Part shown: positions 10,271 to 20,134 of the stretch, piece after piece | How positions within the stretch are numbered: the first letter of the stretch is position 1 | How the letters are laid out: each line of letters begins with the position of its first letter | Origin: Megalonaias nervosa | Taxonomy: Eukaryota; Mollusca; Bivalvia; Unionida; Unionidae | Reading direction: 5' to 3' | Assembly (NCBI GenBank): GCA_016617855.1 | Contig: JAECUM010091496.1 | Coordinates: forward strand, 124,001 to 188,000 | DNA: 64,000 nucleotides | Notes under the pieces: model-generated | The model's database searches: none | Told to the model about the DNA's origin: nothing | Seen by the model: the letters and a program-made list of their open reading frames with translations, nothing else | Position numbers and translations under genes: made by a program

Positions 10271-10710
10271 ATGTCACAGGTCAACGTCACTCTGACTCCG
10301 GGTCAGATAAAAAAAATTCAGCTATCATCAAAAGAAAACAAACACCTCAACAAAAATATACTACGACGGGGGCAACTTACAGGTGGTCCGAATAAACTAT
10401 CATTATCGGATCGCCAACGTAGTCAGTTTGATAAAGCGAGAAAACTAAATAAAGGAATCAGGCTCGACCTTTCCTCGAGCTCCATCAAAGAAATCGCTAA
10501 ATCCGGCGGTATATTTCCACTTCTCGCCGCATTACCAGCAATAATAGCCGCTGCGGCCCCAGCTGTTGCAAAAGCGGCTGCATTAGGCGCTGTCGGAACC
10601 GCCGCTGGAATGGCGCTGAAAAAGCGACCGGCCAGGGAATTTCAAAAAAACGCGGTCTCGGTCTAAGATTACCCGGGACCCACGGAGCCGGTCTAAGATT
10701 GCCGAGATAA
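10271..10710 (+). pseudogene. Element B virion core-like protein with Ala-rich hydrophobic segment
   Basis: Starts MSQVNVTLTPGQIKKIQLSS. The N-terminal half has a strand-like LSLSDRQRSQFDKARKLNKG motif. Next is a Gly/Ala-rich hydrophobic helix region (IFPLLAALPAIIAAAAPAVA, residues about 81-100). In the starting frame it ends at 10666. A frame change near 10615-10640 opens a better ending with GLGLRLPGTHGAGLRLPR to TAA 10708, so I treat it as frameshifted. Proteins of this layout (two short repeats of a T-x-x-Q-x-x-K-I-x-x-A motif, then a Gly/hydrophobic segment) occur near the capsid gene in adintovirus-like elements. A role in membrane or core contact is inference. Confidence 0.55.
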
Positions 10711-10718
10711 CTCTGCCT

Positions 10719-11106
10719 TTGTCTAACTTCGATCTGCTTAATGCCGCTAAACGATTAAACATAAAACATTTCAGAGGCGTCTTCATGCGCGATCAGTTGC
10801 CACGCCACGCAATGCAACGTGAGACCGGCATTATCAACCTCGACGAAAACTCCGATCCTGGTACTCACTGGTTGCGTACGCGATTGATCCGCGTGGAACC
10901 GTCTACTTCGATTCGTACGGACTGCCCCCGCCTAACGAGTTTCTAAAATACGCGGGTAAAAAATCTGGTATTCGACACTACCGACACAATCGATGACCGA
11001 TCCGCCGATATGCGGTCACGAATCACTCAACGTACTAGACGCTATATCTAAATCAACAAAACTACCTCACAAGGTCGTTTTTAATTACACTGCATTAAAC
11101 AGATAG
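10719..11106 (+). pseudogene. Element B adenain-type cysteine protease, frameshifted
   Basis: The N-terminal part reads LNIKHFRGVFMRDQLP, as in viral maturation proteases of the Ulp1/adenain clan. The catalytic His lies in GTHW (about 10860). After a frame change the acidic member appears in VYFDSYGLPPPNEFLKY (about 10898-10950). The nucleophile Cys is in PICGHESLNVL (about 11005-11040), after a TGA near 10993 and another frame change. It stops at TAG 11104. In the family this enzyme cleaves pVI-like and core proteins during capsid maturation. Its downstream position from capsid and core genes fits. The family's Gln before Cys is not resolved in this broken copy. Confidence 0.75.
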
Positions 11107-11115
11107 ATTAGTATA

Positions 11116-11944
11116 ATGGTAGAGATCTACGGCAGATCATCTCAAAAAACTCACGGCGAAGTTGATTTATCCAAATACGCAACCATCGTCGATCTTAGAA
11201 ACGAAATCGACAATCTGCTAAACATCGCTAGCGTAGATCAAAATGAGATCGTCGTTTTTCAGGACAAATCGGGGCGATTAAAAACCAGCAACATACAACT
11301 ATCCGATATCATTATCAAAATTCCCGCCGCGATCGTTAATAATGTCGTTGTTTTTTCTGATTGGGGAAAAATAAAAGATTCCGGTAAATCGATTGACAAT
11401 TTCGTCAAACACGGCGACCCGTTCACTAGCGATATTATTATGAACCAAAATAAAATCACCGACCTCACAGCACCAACTACAGATACAGACGCATCAACAA
11501 AAAAATACGTCGACGATGGCGATCGAACAGTAACTAACGAAATATCTACGTTTAGGACCGATTTCAACAGTCACGTTCAGTTATTTTTAAATTTCCGCAG
11601 AAACGTAAATAAAACGATTAACGATTTTTTTGGGGGCTCCACCTACTATTAGTACAAAACTCAACGATATCGCCGAAAAAAACGTCCTGATAAAAATTCC
11701 GCACAGTCAGATCGTTAATATCACATACGTAGTCGCATCGGGATCAACGACACGAACCAGGGAGAATAATACTCTCGAACACACCGCATCGGTGACGGGT
11801 TTATACAGATTAAATTTATATAGTTTAGTATGTATTGCCGCCAGGGACGATTCAGCACCAGAGGAAATGTACGTAAATCTGTTTACAACAGTGTTAACCA
11901 AAGACACCAAAAAAAATATTCACAACAATCGTGTCGGGGGTTGA
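11116..11944 (+). pseudogene. Element B fibre-like attachment protein
   Basis: Starts MVEIYGRSSQKTHGEVDLSK. Residues 1-85 are strand-rich. At about 11449-11520 is the motif NKITDLTAPTTDTDASTKKY followed by VDDGD, the classic tail-fibre signature (K-I-x-x-L-x-x-P-t-x-x-x-D-A-x-x-K-x-Y-V-D) seen in phage and large-virus fibres, here followed by a short helical stretch. The frame stops at 11650. A slip in the TTTTTTGGGGG tract at 11626-11637 opens a second frame with a beta-rich head (NITYVVASGSTTRTRENNTL) to 11943. The layout of shaft motif plus C-terminal head suggests a receptor-binding trimer; the specific receptor role is inference. Confidence 0.6.
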
Positions 11945-12011
11945 CCAGGATTCTCATCAACATTATCGATGGTGTTTGGAGTTTCTAACTGAAATTTGGA
12001 TTATGTTATAA

Positions 12012-12442
12012 ATGACGGATCTTATCAACTCGTATACGTACAGATACGCTCAGGTGTGCGAGTGTCAGGCTAAATTAAAAAAAATCATCGACGATTACAC
12101 GATAAAAACAAAAAAATATTGTAGACGCATAGTTATCATTGACGTAATCGTTTATTCAGTTTCCGCTGTTGTCGCTGGAACTGGTCTATTATTATCGACG
12201 ATAACGATGACAGCGCCTGCTATAATGACGATTATCGTTTCAATCTCAACATCATCACGAAGAAAATATCTACATGCACCGATTAAAAACTACGCGATTA
12301 CGTAAATAAAGTATCACTGGCAAATGCGGCATATTCTAAACTATCGTCGTATTTATCCGAGTATCTCAGCGATGGCAAAATATCCGATGATGAATTCGCG
12401 ACGATCATGGGCGCGTACAACGAGGCATTCATCAGCCAATAA
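12012..12442 (+). pseudogene. Element B small membrane protein with C-terminal DGKISDDEF motif
   Basis: Starts MTDLINSYTYRYAQVCECQA. Residues about 38-80 are two hydrophobic helices (IVIIDVIVYSVSAVVAGTGL and ITMTAPAIMTIIVSIS). It stops at 12303 in that frame, but a one-base change near 12290-12300 opens LRDYVNKVSLANAAYSKL and then LSDGKISDDEFATIMGAYNE to TAA 12440. The tail resembles an acidic helix-loop-helix ending. A membrane-anchored virion protein or holin-like factor is possible; the family is not named with certainty. Last plus-strand gene before the noncoding region. Confidence 0.5.
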
Positions 12443-12908
12443 ACAAAAACAAAATCGCCATTATTATTATTTTATTGAAATTTTCTGATTTTTATTGAAT
12501 TTTCTTGCGTTTTTATGGGATTTTCTGTGTTTTTGTCGCCTTTTTGTTCGAAAATTTCGTTTTTTACGTGAAAAATCGCTATTATTTTACTGAAATTTCT
12601 GTCTTTTTAGGGTCAAACCCCCAGCGGTTCTTCAATTGATTCAATTAGAGAATCAAGATTTTGTTATTTTTTTGGCTAAAATATCAGCGATTTTTGTGAA
12701 AAAATAAGCACAAATCGTTAAAAACGAACAAATTTTCTGTGTTTTTGTCGCTTTTTTTGTTGATTAGTGCCAAACTTATCGGTTTTTGTGATTTCTCTAT
12801 TGATTCAATTAAAGAACCGCTGGGGGTTTGACCCTAAAAACACAGAAATTTCAGTAAAATAATAGCGATTTTTTGTTGATCGACTCATTAAACTCTGACT
12901 ATATAAAC
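12443..12908. promoter_or_regulatory. Element B internal noncoding region with large inverted repeat
   Basis: The only sizeable gene-free stretch inside element B, very A+T rich. It contains an inverted repeat with 85-bp arms (12571-12655 and 12789-12873, about 93% matching) around a 133-bp loop, both arms carrying GGGTCAAACCCCCAGCGG or its complement. Two direct copies of ATTTTCTGTGTTTTTGTCGC lie at about 12520 and 12732. No open frame is conserved through it. It could be a replication origin, a transcription terminator pair or a recombination site. Confidence 0.6.
12571..12873. repeat. 85-bp-arm inverted repeat inside element B
   Basis: Arms 12571-12655 and 12789-12873 pair with a handful of mismatches and one shifted base near the loop end. 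It can form a long hairpin. Confidence 0.9.
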
Positions 12909-14374
12909 ATGTCAGCGGAATCATTGCGTGAGACCGCATCAAATACAACCCAGATAAAAACGTCGATGATATCGCTAAGTTCGACAAATCCCGAATTTAG
13001 CGTCAACTTTCCCGTGGCAATTCATGCGAACGAAATAGCGTTAGCTCAACTACGCGTTTATCATAGTTGTCCGAACATCAGATAGACATCGTTCGGTGGA
13101 AACCAGCCCAATAATTCGCTCGTATTCGCGAATAAAACCAAACCGGATGGAACTCCCGATTGGAACGTCGTTGGGATCCCAACTGGCAGTTATCAGATCG
13201 AACAAATTAAAGACGAATTTCAGCGTAGAATTAAATCGATCACCGGAAGGGAACCGAAAATAGCGATTACCGTTCACGAGCCGACATTATCGTCCGCAAT
13301 TGAAATAAAATCGCCCGATTACGTCGTGGATATCTATCAAAGTTCAATTAGGTCAGTGTTAGGATGGCCCGACTTTGCTCCGGTTTATCATGGGCCACCA
13401 GAACCAACCAAAGATGAATTTCTCACAGTAGAAAAAAAATATATAAAAAACCGGACGTTTTTCTCGATTATCTCGATTGTTTAGACGATAGACACTACAC
13501 AGATACCGATGAAACCTGGCTTCCTCATTATAATCATAGTTCCATAACCGACGCTAAGAGAGATCCAGCAACAGGGCGTATCATACGCGTCGATGGTAAA
13601 ATTATTGATATTCCCTATGAAAAACCGATCGATGTGTGGGTCTCTCTGATCAAATTCGATCATGATGGTATAATCGACGATCTGAAAAGCTCGCTTTTAT
13701 GATTATCTCAGCATTACAGTGAGGACGTAAAAAAAAACGCGATTGAACTAATACAACACCTCAATAAACTCAGATGGAACATGCACGTAATTAATCGATC
13801 ATTTATCACGAGAATATTCGATCAACATAAAGAATCATCATTATACACAAATATTATAAAAATATTCACCGATTACTACAAAATAACGGAGGAACAATTA
13901 AAAACGTTCACAATACCAAAATTAGATTCGACGGGGTTAAAAAAGCAACTCGACGATCTTATCGATGAGTACTTCCCTAAAATCCGCGCATCGTGGAGAA
14001 AAATAGCCCCACCAGCAACTGTTCTTAGACACGATAAAGATGAATACGGCGGAGGTCGTTATGTTTCTCCTCAGATCGTCAATATAACATCAACTGTCGG
14101 AGTTAACCTCATATGCGACGTAATCGATGGTAGCTATCACGTGGACACTAAGGAAAGCGCATCCGCACAGCATGGTTACGTTCTGTACACGTTTAGTCCT
14201 CAGGTGCCTCCGGGATATTTAATCGTATCGGAGCCGATCAATCAGGTTTACTTACGCGTGCATAGTCCGTATTTGTCGAGGATAAATTTTAAGCTCACCG
14301 ATCAACAGGGGCGCATTTTGGATCTGCGCGGAGAAACATTAAACATAAATATCTACGTACGTACAAGATACTGA
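12909..14374 (+). pseudogene. Element B penton-like minor capsid protein
   Basis: Start at ATG 12909 (MSAESLRETASNTTQ). The N-terminal part has SLSSTNPEFSVNFPVAIHAN then EIALAQLRVYHS, the layout of Polinton minor capsid (single jelly-roll penton) N-termini, where the coating of the vertex starts with short strands and an E-x-A-L-A-x-L element. Lesions: TAG 13083, a frame change near 13440-13480, TGA 13698, then an intact tail from about 13781 to TGA 14372. The C-terminus (PGYLIVSEPINQVYLRVHSP, FKLTDQQGRILDLRGETLNI) has the D-x-x-G-x-x-x-x-x-R-G-E strand pattern of such minor capsids. Element D preserves the N-terminal motif (minus, 29318-29494). Confidence 0.65.
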
Positions 14375-14853
14375 AATCCGATTTTTTGTCCGAGTTTCTT
14401 GGAAAACGTGGATCTGTAGATATTATCTGCCACATGTTGTATTGAGCGCGATGATCCGTCAAAGTGTTTAGCGGCCTTGTTCATAGATTCAAATACCATT
14501 TCTTCACCGGATTCCGCATTTACGGATTTAACGGGCCTTCGTGTGTACAATTTACATTTTCCGGTATTTCCGTATGCAGAATTTTGGCTCCGCGTAATTG
14601 CCCGTAGATTATCAACGGAATTTTTTGGGGATTTCCATCAATATGGTCTATTACGAGATCTTTTTTGATCTCCCCGAAAAAACACTCGTAAATAAATCTA
14701 TGCGAGTAGAGGGCTTTATTTCCTGCATTAACCATAACCGACACTATTAACTTTGCCGAGTGGTCTCTTAAATTTACAGTGCCTAATTACACCATCACGA
14801 GACGCCTCGTAATTAACGATCGTTGGATGCGCCACAAATTCGTTTTGGCTCAT
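14353..14853 (-). pseudogene. HNH homing-type endonuclease, tandem copy 2 (decayed)
   Basis: Starts at ATG 14853 with the same MSQNEFVAHP start as the upstream copy. The HNH core is visible as HRFIYECFFGEIKKDLVIDH then IDGN (about 14640-14700). The C-terminal DNA-binding helix motif is MVFESMNKAAKHFDGSSRSI (about 14440-14510), a NUMOD1-like repeat. Frame changes separate the start, the HNH core and the tail. This gene is the more damaged of two tandem paralogues. In known families, NUMOD4-HNH-NUMOD1 proteins are free-standing homing endonucleases that cut DNA lacking the gene. Confidence 0.7.
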
Positions 14854-14966
14854 TTATATAATAGTTATTAGTTTAAATCGAGAATCTGGCACGAGTAAGA
14901 AAAAACCCACCAATCCGCGGTGGGCGTGCTTTTTATACAAAATAATCGTTATTTTTTTTCTGTTTA

Positions 14967-15477
14967 TTAATTCGTCGCAACAACGTACTGAAACCGGATC
15001 TTTTGTCTGAGTTTCTTGGAAAGCGCCGATCTTTGTATTTCATTTGCCACGAATCGTACTGAAGCTGGTGGTATGTCGAAGTGTTTAGCGGCCTTGTACA
15101 TAGAAACGAACACTGTTTCCTCACCAGATTCCGTGTTTATTGCTGTAACCGGTCTTCGTATAAATAGTTTACATCGTCCACTATTTCCGCGTGTTAAATT
15201 CTGACTCTGCGTAATCGCCTGCAGATTATCAATGGAATTATTTTGGCGATTTCCATCAATATGGTCTATTACCAGCCCGGTTTTGATCTCCCCGTTGAAA
15301 CATTCGTAAATAAATCGATGCGATTGATAATTTTTTTCCTGTGGTTTTAATCCTAAAATAACCGGTATTATTAACATTGCCGAGTGGTTTTTTGTTTTTA
15401 CAGTGCCTAATTGCACCATCACGAGATGCTTCATAATTAACAAATACCGGATGCGCTACAAATTCGTTTTGGCTCAT
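14967..15477 (-). pseudogene. HNH homing-type endonuclease, tandem copy 1
   Basis: Start at ATG 15477 (MSQNEFVAHPVFVNYEASRD), with a NUMOD4-like region holding GAIRHCKNKKPLGNVNNTGY. After a frame change near 15320-15350 comes the HNH core (HRFIYECFNGEIKTGLVIDH, IDGNRQNNSIDNLQAITQSQ; His-Asn-Asn pattern), then CKLFIRRPVTAINTESGEE and the NUMOD1-like helix SMYKAAKHFDIPPASVRFV, ending at 14967. Only one frameshift separates the start from the rest. TATATAAATG sits at the start codon in both copies. Probably a selfish endonuclease that rides within the larger element; the target site is unknown. Confidence 0.78.
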
Positions 15478-15496
15478 TTATATATTATTTATCGGT

Positions 15497-15814
15497 TTAA
15501 ATCGAAAATCGACTGAGGTAATCTTCGGCTGATTTTATAATTGTGACGTCACCTTTTTTATCGTAGTATCGTTTTAGTTCTCGGTATTTTTTGCCGCCAC
15601 ATTGCACGCACAATCTGCTTTTTCCTTTGACGCCAACACCACATTGTATGCACGGCACTGGTCCAAAACTGCCGTTGCGCACGCATTGCATATGATACAC
15701 GTAGAATTCATTTACGCACGCGTCGTTACAAGGCAGTTTATGTCCGATCATTAACCAACGACATCGATTATTTGCTTGAAGCATATAATTTAGTGAGAGT
15801 TTAATTAGATTCAT
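15497..15814 (-). CDS. Element B Cys-rich zinc-binding protein
   Basis: Intact frame of 105 codons starting MNLIKLSLNYMLQANNRCRW. Paired Cys motifs CNDACVNEFYVYHMQC, CIQCGVGVKGKSRLCVQCGG suggest two zinc sites, the second a CxxC-x10-CxxC ribbon. It ends in a charged tail. It is divergent from the polymerase gene with only 17 bp between start codons, so the two probably share promoter elements. No catalytic motif; a DNA-binding or transcription-regulating role is a guess. Confidence 0.6.
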   Translation of the reverse strand: MNLIKLSLNYMLQANNRCRWLMIGHKLPCNDACVNEFYVYHMQCVRNGSFGPVPCIQCGVGVKGKSRLCVQCGGKKYRELKRYYDKKGDVTIIKSAEDYLSRFSI

Positions 15815-15831
15815 ATTTTTGTTCTAAATAC

Positions 15832-18800
15832 ATGCAGAAAATATCCGTTGAAACCAGGGGGAGATTTGACCTCGACAGATTGAATAGATTCAGCTACTCG
15901 ATGCAAAAACTAGCCCTAACGAACAAAGAAATAACGAAGCGAATTAACGAAGCGAAAAAAGAATTTGGTAAAGACGGGGCCATGCACGTGTGGTCGACGT
16001 TCAGAATTGGCGATATTAATAACACCATGAACGACGAACGAGGGAAAACGATCATCGATTATCTCGATGGTAAATTTATTGTTCAGATAAAATTCATCGT
16101 AAAGACGGACGACGCCGTGTGGATAATTCGGGATAAACGCGATTCTGTTCGTAGGTCCGGAGACAATATCGTTATTAGTAAAAGAACCAAATCCGGTTTA
16201 TTGACCGGGATTGATCACCCGTACTACACGCGATCATATCCAGTAACTGCGGTTGTTTATGGAGTTTATTTATACAACGATAAACCCGACCCTGGAGAAC
16301 TGAAACCGATGAAGCGAGGGAAAGTAAACTGCGTAGCTGAGCGCGTTACGGAGCATTTTACAAACGCGATACACGGAAACGGATTAACTAGCTTAAGACG
16401 ATCGAAAATAAACGCGTGGGCAGGGAAGATTAAAAATACCGGAGCACCCATTAATGACGTTGCGGAGTTAGAAAAACGATTAAACTTTCCGATATCGGTG
16501 AAAACGATAACGGGAGAGATTTTACACGAATCCAAGCACAAATCGCGAGGGGCGCCGATCGATATTATTGATCATAACGAACACGCGTGGACCAGCGCCG
16601 AGACGGTATTTCCTAAAGAAAGACGAGTTAGATTTTATCACGGCAATATATTTGACGCCATCAAAAATATCGGCAAGAACGATCCCGTGTCCGTTTGGTT
16701 GTTTCAGAGTTTGGGGTGTAATTATGACCAGTTTGTAAGGCCTAATGGCGATATTTATCGTACCGAGGCACTTAACGACGAAATGAAAAATATCGCACAG
16801 CGCCTCGACACTTCGTTAGATCAGTTGAATAACTGTTTCACAGTTCCGTCAATTGCAGCCCACGCCGCGATGAAGAAAAATTCGTGGTCTCCAACACGAC
16901 GAGAGCTTCTCGATGATGTCCAGAAAAGCTGCGTCGAATACGGACATGGCGGGCTATGGAACACTAAATATGATCCTAGTGACGTTATTTCGGTCGATAT
17001 GGTGGCCTGTTATCCGGGAAGTTTTCTTGGATACGGAGAATGCAAAAAATATTTTGAACGATTCGGACATCCCACATACGAGATGACCAGAGTGTCGATA
17101 AACGGACCACTTTACGATAACGATTTAACCGGATTTGCGCACGTCGAATCGTTTGAATTTTGCGCCGATCTTCATGCGATCGTCTACGTGTGGTTTGGGC
17201 GGCATTTTTCAGAACGATGTTGGGTCCCTATAGTGTTGCTGCGATATATGCTCGATGCGGGGTTTTTAGTATCGTTGCGAGTGAGCGAGGCGATTATATC
17301 ATACCGAAGGCAGTCTAAGGTCTGGATGCCAACTTCGGACGTATTTAATGATGAAGAAGATCCCGAGTGTCAGAAAACCCAAAACGAGAAAATCGCGAAG
17401 GATCTAGGTAGAAAAATAATCGGCAAATTTACTCAGGGTGGATCAGATCATAAACGAGTGTGCACTAGATTAATCATGGACGATGCTGAATTGGATTTTA
17501 TAATCGCCGATACGAACTCGAGAGGTGTTTTTATATCCCGAAACAACGCGTGCCTGTCGGACGGAGCGAAGTTTGGAACTATCGTTAGTTATTTTGACGG
17601 AGAATCTCCGCAGTTCGCTCATTTAAGATCGTCGATGTTGGCGTACGTTTCGATAAATTTACTATCGATGATAAACAAAATACCCTCGTACGCGGTTAGA
17701 GTAGCGACGGATTCGTTTTATATAAACAACGAACACGCGGATTTATTAAAACTCAGCGACGACGCATCGTGGGGGGAATGGCGAATAAAGCACGAAGACA
17801 TAATTAATTATTGCGAATCCGCCGATGTCGAAATTTGCGACCAATATCGTAAAAACAACGAATTATCAACGATGTCGTTGGCACCATCTGTAAGTGATCC
17901 TATAGCTAGACATAAAACCGTTTATCTCAATGGATGCGGTGGTTCGGGTAAAACGACACGAGCGATAAATCTATTCCGTGGTTGCGACGTAATCGTTTTA
18001 ACACCGACGCATAAACTAGCTAGAGAAATAAAAGAACGCGGAGTAAAATCGTGTACGTATCACGAGTTTTTTAGATGGCGCGGGGATAAATGAGATCCAT
18101 TGCGGATGGGTCAAAAACACATCCATAAAATCACCATTTGGGACGAGATCTGCACAGTGCCGTTGGATGCGCTGAAGACATTTCTCGAGTGGCTGTCGTT
18201 AAAAAACACGGCGATTATAATGTGCGGTGATCATGGCCAACCTCAGCCTATGGTCGGTCGATCTCCGCATGCGTGGTTGAAAAACAACGCGGATTATTAC
18301 GAAGAAATACACGACGATTACAGAGCTATTGATGAGCCGCTGAAGGAGCTTAAAAGATCAATTCGGTTACAATCGAATAAAGTACAGTGCGAAATGATGC
18401 GCAAAGCGATTCCAGAAACATCAATGAATGAGTTTTATGCTCAATGGACTCCTTCTGATCTAATAGTGGCGAGCAGAAAAATAGTTAGAGATGTGCTTCA
18501 AGAAAATTTGTTTAGGTTACACAGAGAAAATTTTTACACATGGACGTGCCATTGTGTTATAGTCCCGATGATACCAGAAAACAGAATATTCATGTTGAGA
18601 TTCCGGGATCCACACTGACGCAAAAACTCGTGCTGAATGATGTGGTTTTGGTTAATATTGATCACGTCGAAGGTGCGATTGTTGATAAATCGCCATGGAC
18701 GTTAGGCTATGCCATAACGATTCACTCGTCGCAGGGATTAACCATTGATGATACCCGTATTTGGATCACAGATGATCGCATCGAATGGTCGAATTTAGTT

Positions 18801-19160
18801 TATCTCGCCGTATCTAGAGTAAGAAAAATGTCACAGCTTAGACGTGTTGTTTTGGACTCGGTGATAACCAAAGAGATCACTGACAGTGGTATTAATAAAA
18901 AAACTAGCGAACTATAAACGATGTGACAAAAAAAAAATAATCGCGATTTTGATATCGACGTCGATTTTATCGTGGAATTAAGATCGCGGCAGAATAATAA
19001 TTGCGCGATCTTTAATTGTAATATGATGTGGGATTATTCGGCCAACAACCCTCGACAGTTTACCGTTGATAGGATTAATAACGAACTCGGTCATATACGA
19101 GGGAACGTAATGTTGAGCTGTTTGGAGTGCAATCGACGTCGGGGTGTTGGAGATTTATGA
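15832..19160 (+). pseudogene. Element B PolB-superfamily-1 helicase-HNH fusion, broken by stops
   Basis: A near-continuous gene of about 1,100 codons. Residues 1-350 resemble the N-terminal region of PolB proteins. Motif A is VDMVACYPGSFLGYGE (Asp at residue 389), and motif C is RVATDSFYI (Asp at residue 627; the family's first Asp of DTD is Ala here). Then comes walker A NGCGGSGKTTRAI (residues 701-711). After an in-frame TGA at 18091 come helicase motifs IWDEICTVPLDALK, CGDHGQPQPM and SIRLQSN. A frame change near 18538 restores GYAITIHSSQGLTIDD (motif V) and YLAVSRVRKM (motif VI) to TAA 18915. A second stop at 18924 precedes an HNH nuclease: NCAIFNC, FTVDRINNELGHIRGN, LSCLECNRRRG. One polypeptide with replicative polymerase, helicase and nuclease parts is likely in the ancestor. 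Confidence 0.82.
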
Positions 19161-20118
19161 GATTAACACAGGTGGTAATTGCGTATCGGCCGGAATTATT
19201 TGTAGTTGTTCACGTAAAAAACTACGTTGAGGCGCGGTTGAGTCTAGTTTGTACGTGGTGGGCCTACCAATTGATCTGGTTATGTTGGAAATTTTGTGCG
19301 TTGTCAAGCTCCAGATAGGATCGGTCGTTCTTCTTCTGCCCGGTTCGAGTTCGCCCGGTTCGTATAAATATCTCACTGTGACATTGCCTAATATCGGTGG
19401 TGTAGATTACTGTATCGATGCGGTACATTTTTTTTATGATCGCATCGACAGGTTTCATGGAAATCGTCCTCGTTATTTCGTTGTTTAACGCGAGTACCAC
19501 ATGAAGTAACCTAAATGCCCACTCACGAGATTGGTCTATTTCGGTGGACATTTCAACCGCGTACTGATATCCGAATAGCCTTTCGCCGAGGGTTCTGTTG
19601 AATCGTTCGACTATGGCCTGATCTCGATGAATTTTTGTGTGTCCTCGTCTGATTTTGACGTTATTTTGTTTCATTAGTGTTGAAACCGCGCCGAAGAACT
19701 CCCTGCCGAGATTAACCTGAAGCAAACGCGGCCAATGAAGAGGCCCACGTTGATAGACGCGCTCGAATGCCGATGCAATCTCAGCTGATGTTTTAGTCGA
19801 TAAAGGTTCAGCCTCTTTGTATCTGCTAGCGATGTCAACGATAGTTAGCGCGTATTTGTATGTACGTTGATGCGCGTTGGTTTTAACGACGTCGTGGGGC
19901 AAATACAAAATATCGGCCTGGTGAACTTCGTTAGGAACACTGACGTTAAATTTTGCGTAGTTGATCGTTTTTGGCGGACTTAGATATATTTGCCATATCG
20001 CCTGTTTAGCTAACCACGATTTAGCGACACTGCGCGGAACCTTCGCTAATTCGGCGAGTTTGTCGATGGCGGGTTTACCCCTCCAAAATCCCTTCGGCGA
20101 ATAATAAACGGACTCCAT
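19155..20118 (-). pseudogene. Element B rve-family (retroviral-like) integrase
   Basis: Start at ATG 20118 (MESVYYSPKGFWRGKPAIDK). Catalytic core: first Asp in VHQADILYLPHD, then YALTIVDIASRYKEAEPL. The second Asp position reads Asn (LLQVNLGREFFG, codon 19711-19713), and the Glu is in QAIVERFNRTLGERLF. A frame change near 19380 separates the C-terminal domain, YLYEPGELEPGRRRTTDPIW, which ends at 19155. There is no chromodomain, unlike element A's integrase. It is convergent with the HNH end of the polymerase gene, overlapping by 6 bp. In the family, this enzyme joins the inverted-repeat ends to target DNA and leaves a 5-6-bp duplication, consistent with ATGCC here. Element D keeps Asp at the mutated site. 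Confidence 0.88.
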
Positions 20119-20134
20119 ATAATAAAATAGTTGA

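Noticed and set aside
10990..11040. Loss of the catalytic Cys in the element B protease
   Set aside because: The nucleophile of this clan is the Cys before Gly in CG; that Cys is present in PICGHES. Only the second, non-catalytic Cys position differs.
11116..11944. Integrated bacteriophage suggested by the fibre motif
   Set aside because: Neighbouring genes are of the eukaryotic capsid-transposon set, and the unit has integrase-type ends. No phage head or tail genes.
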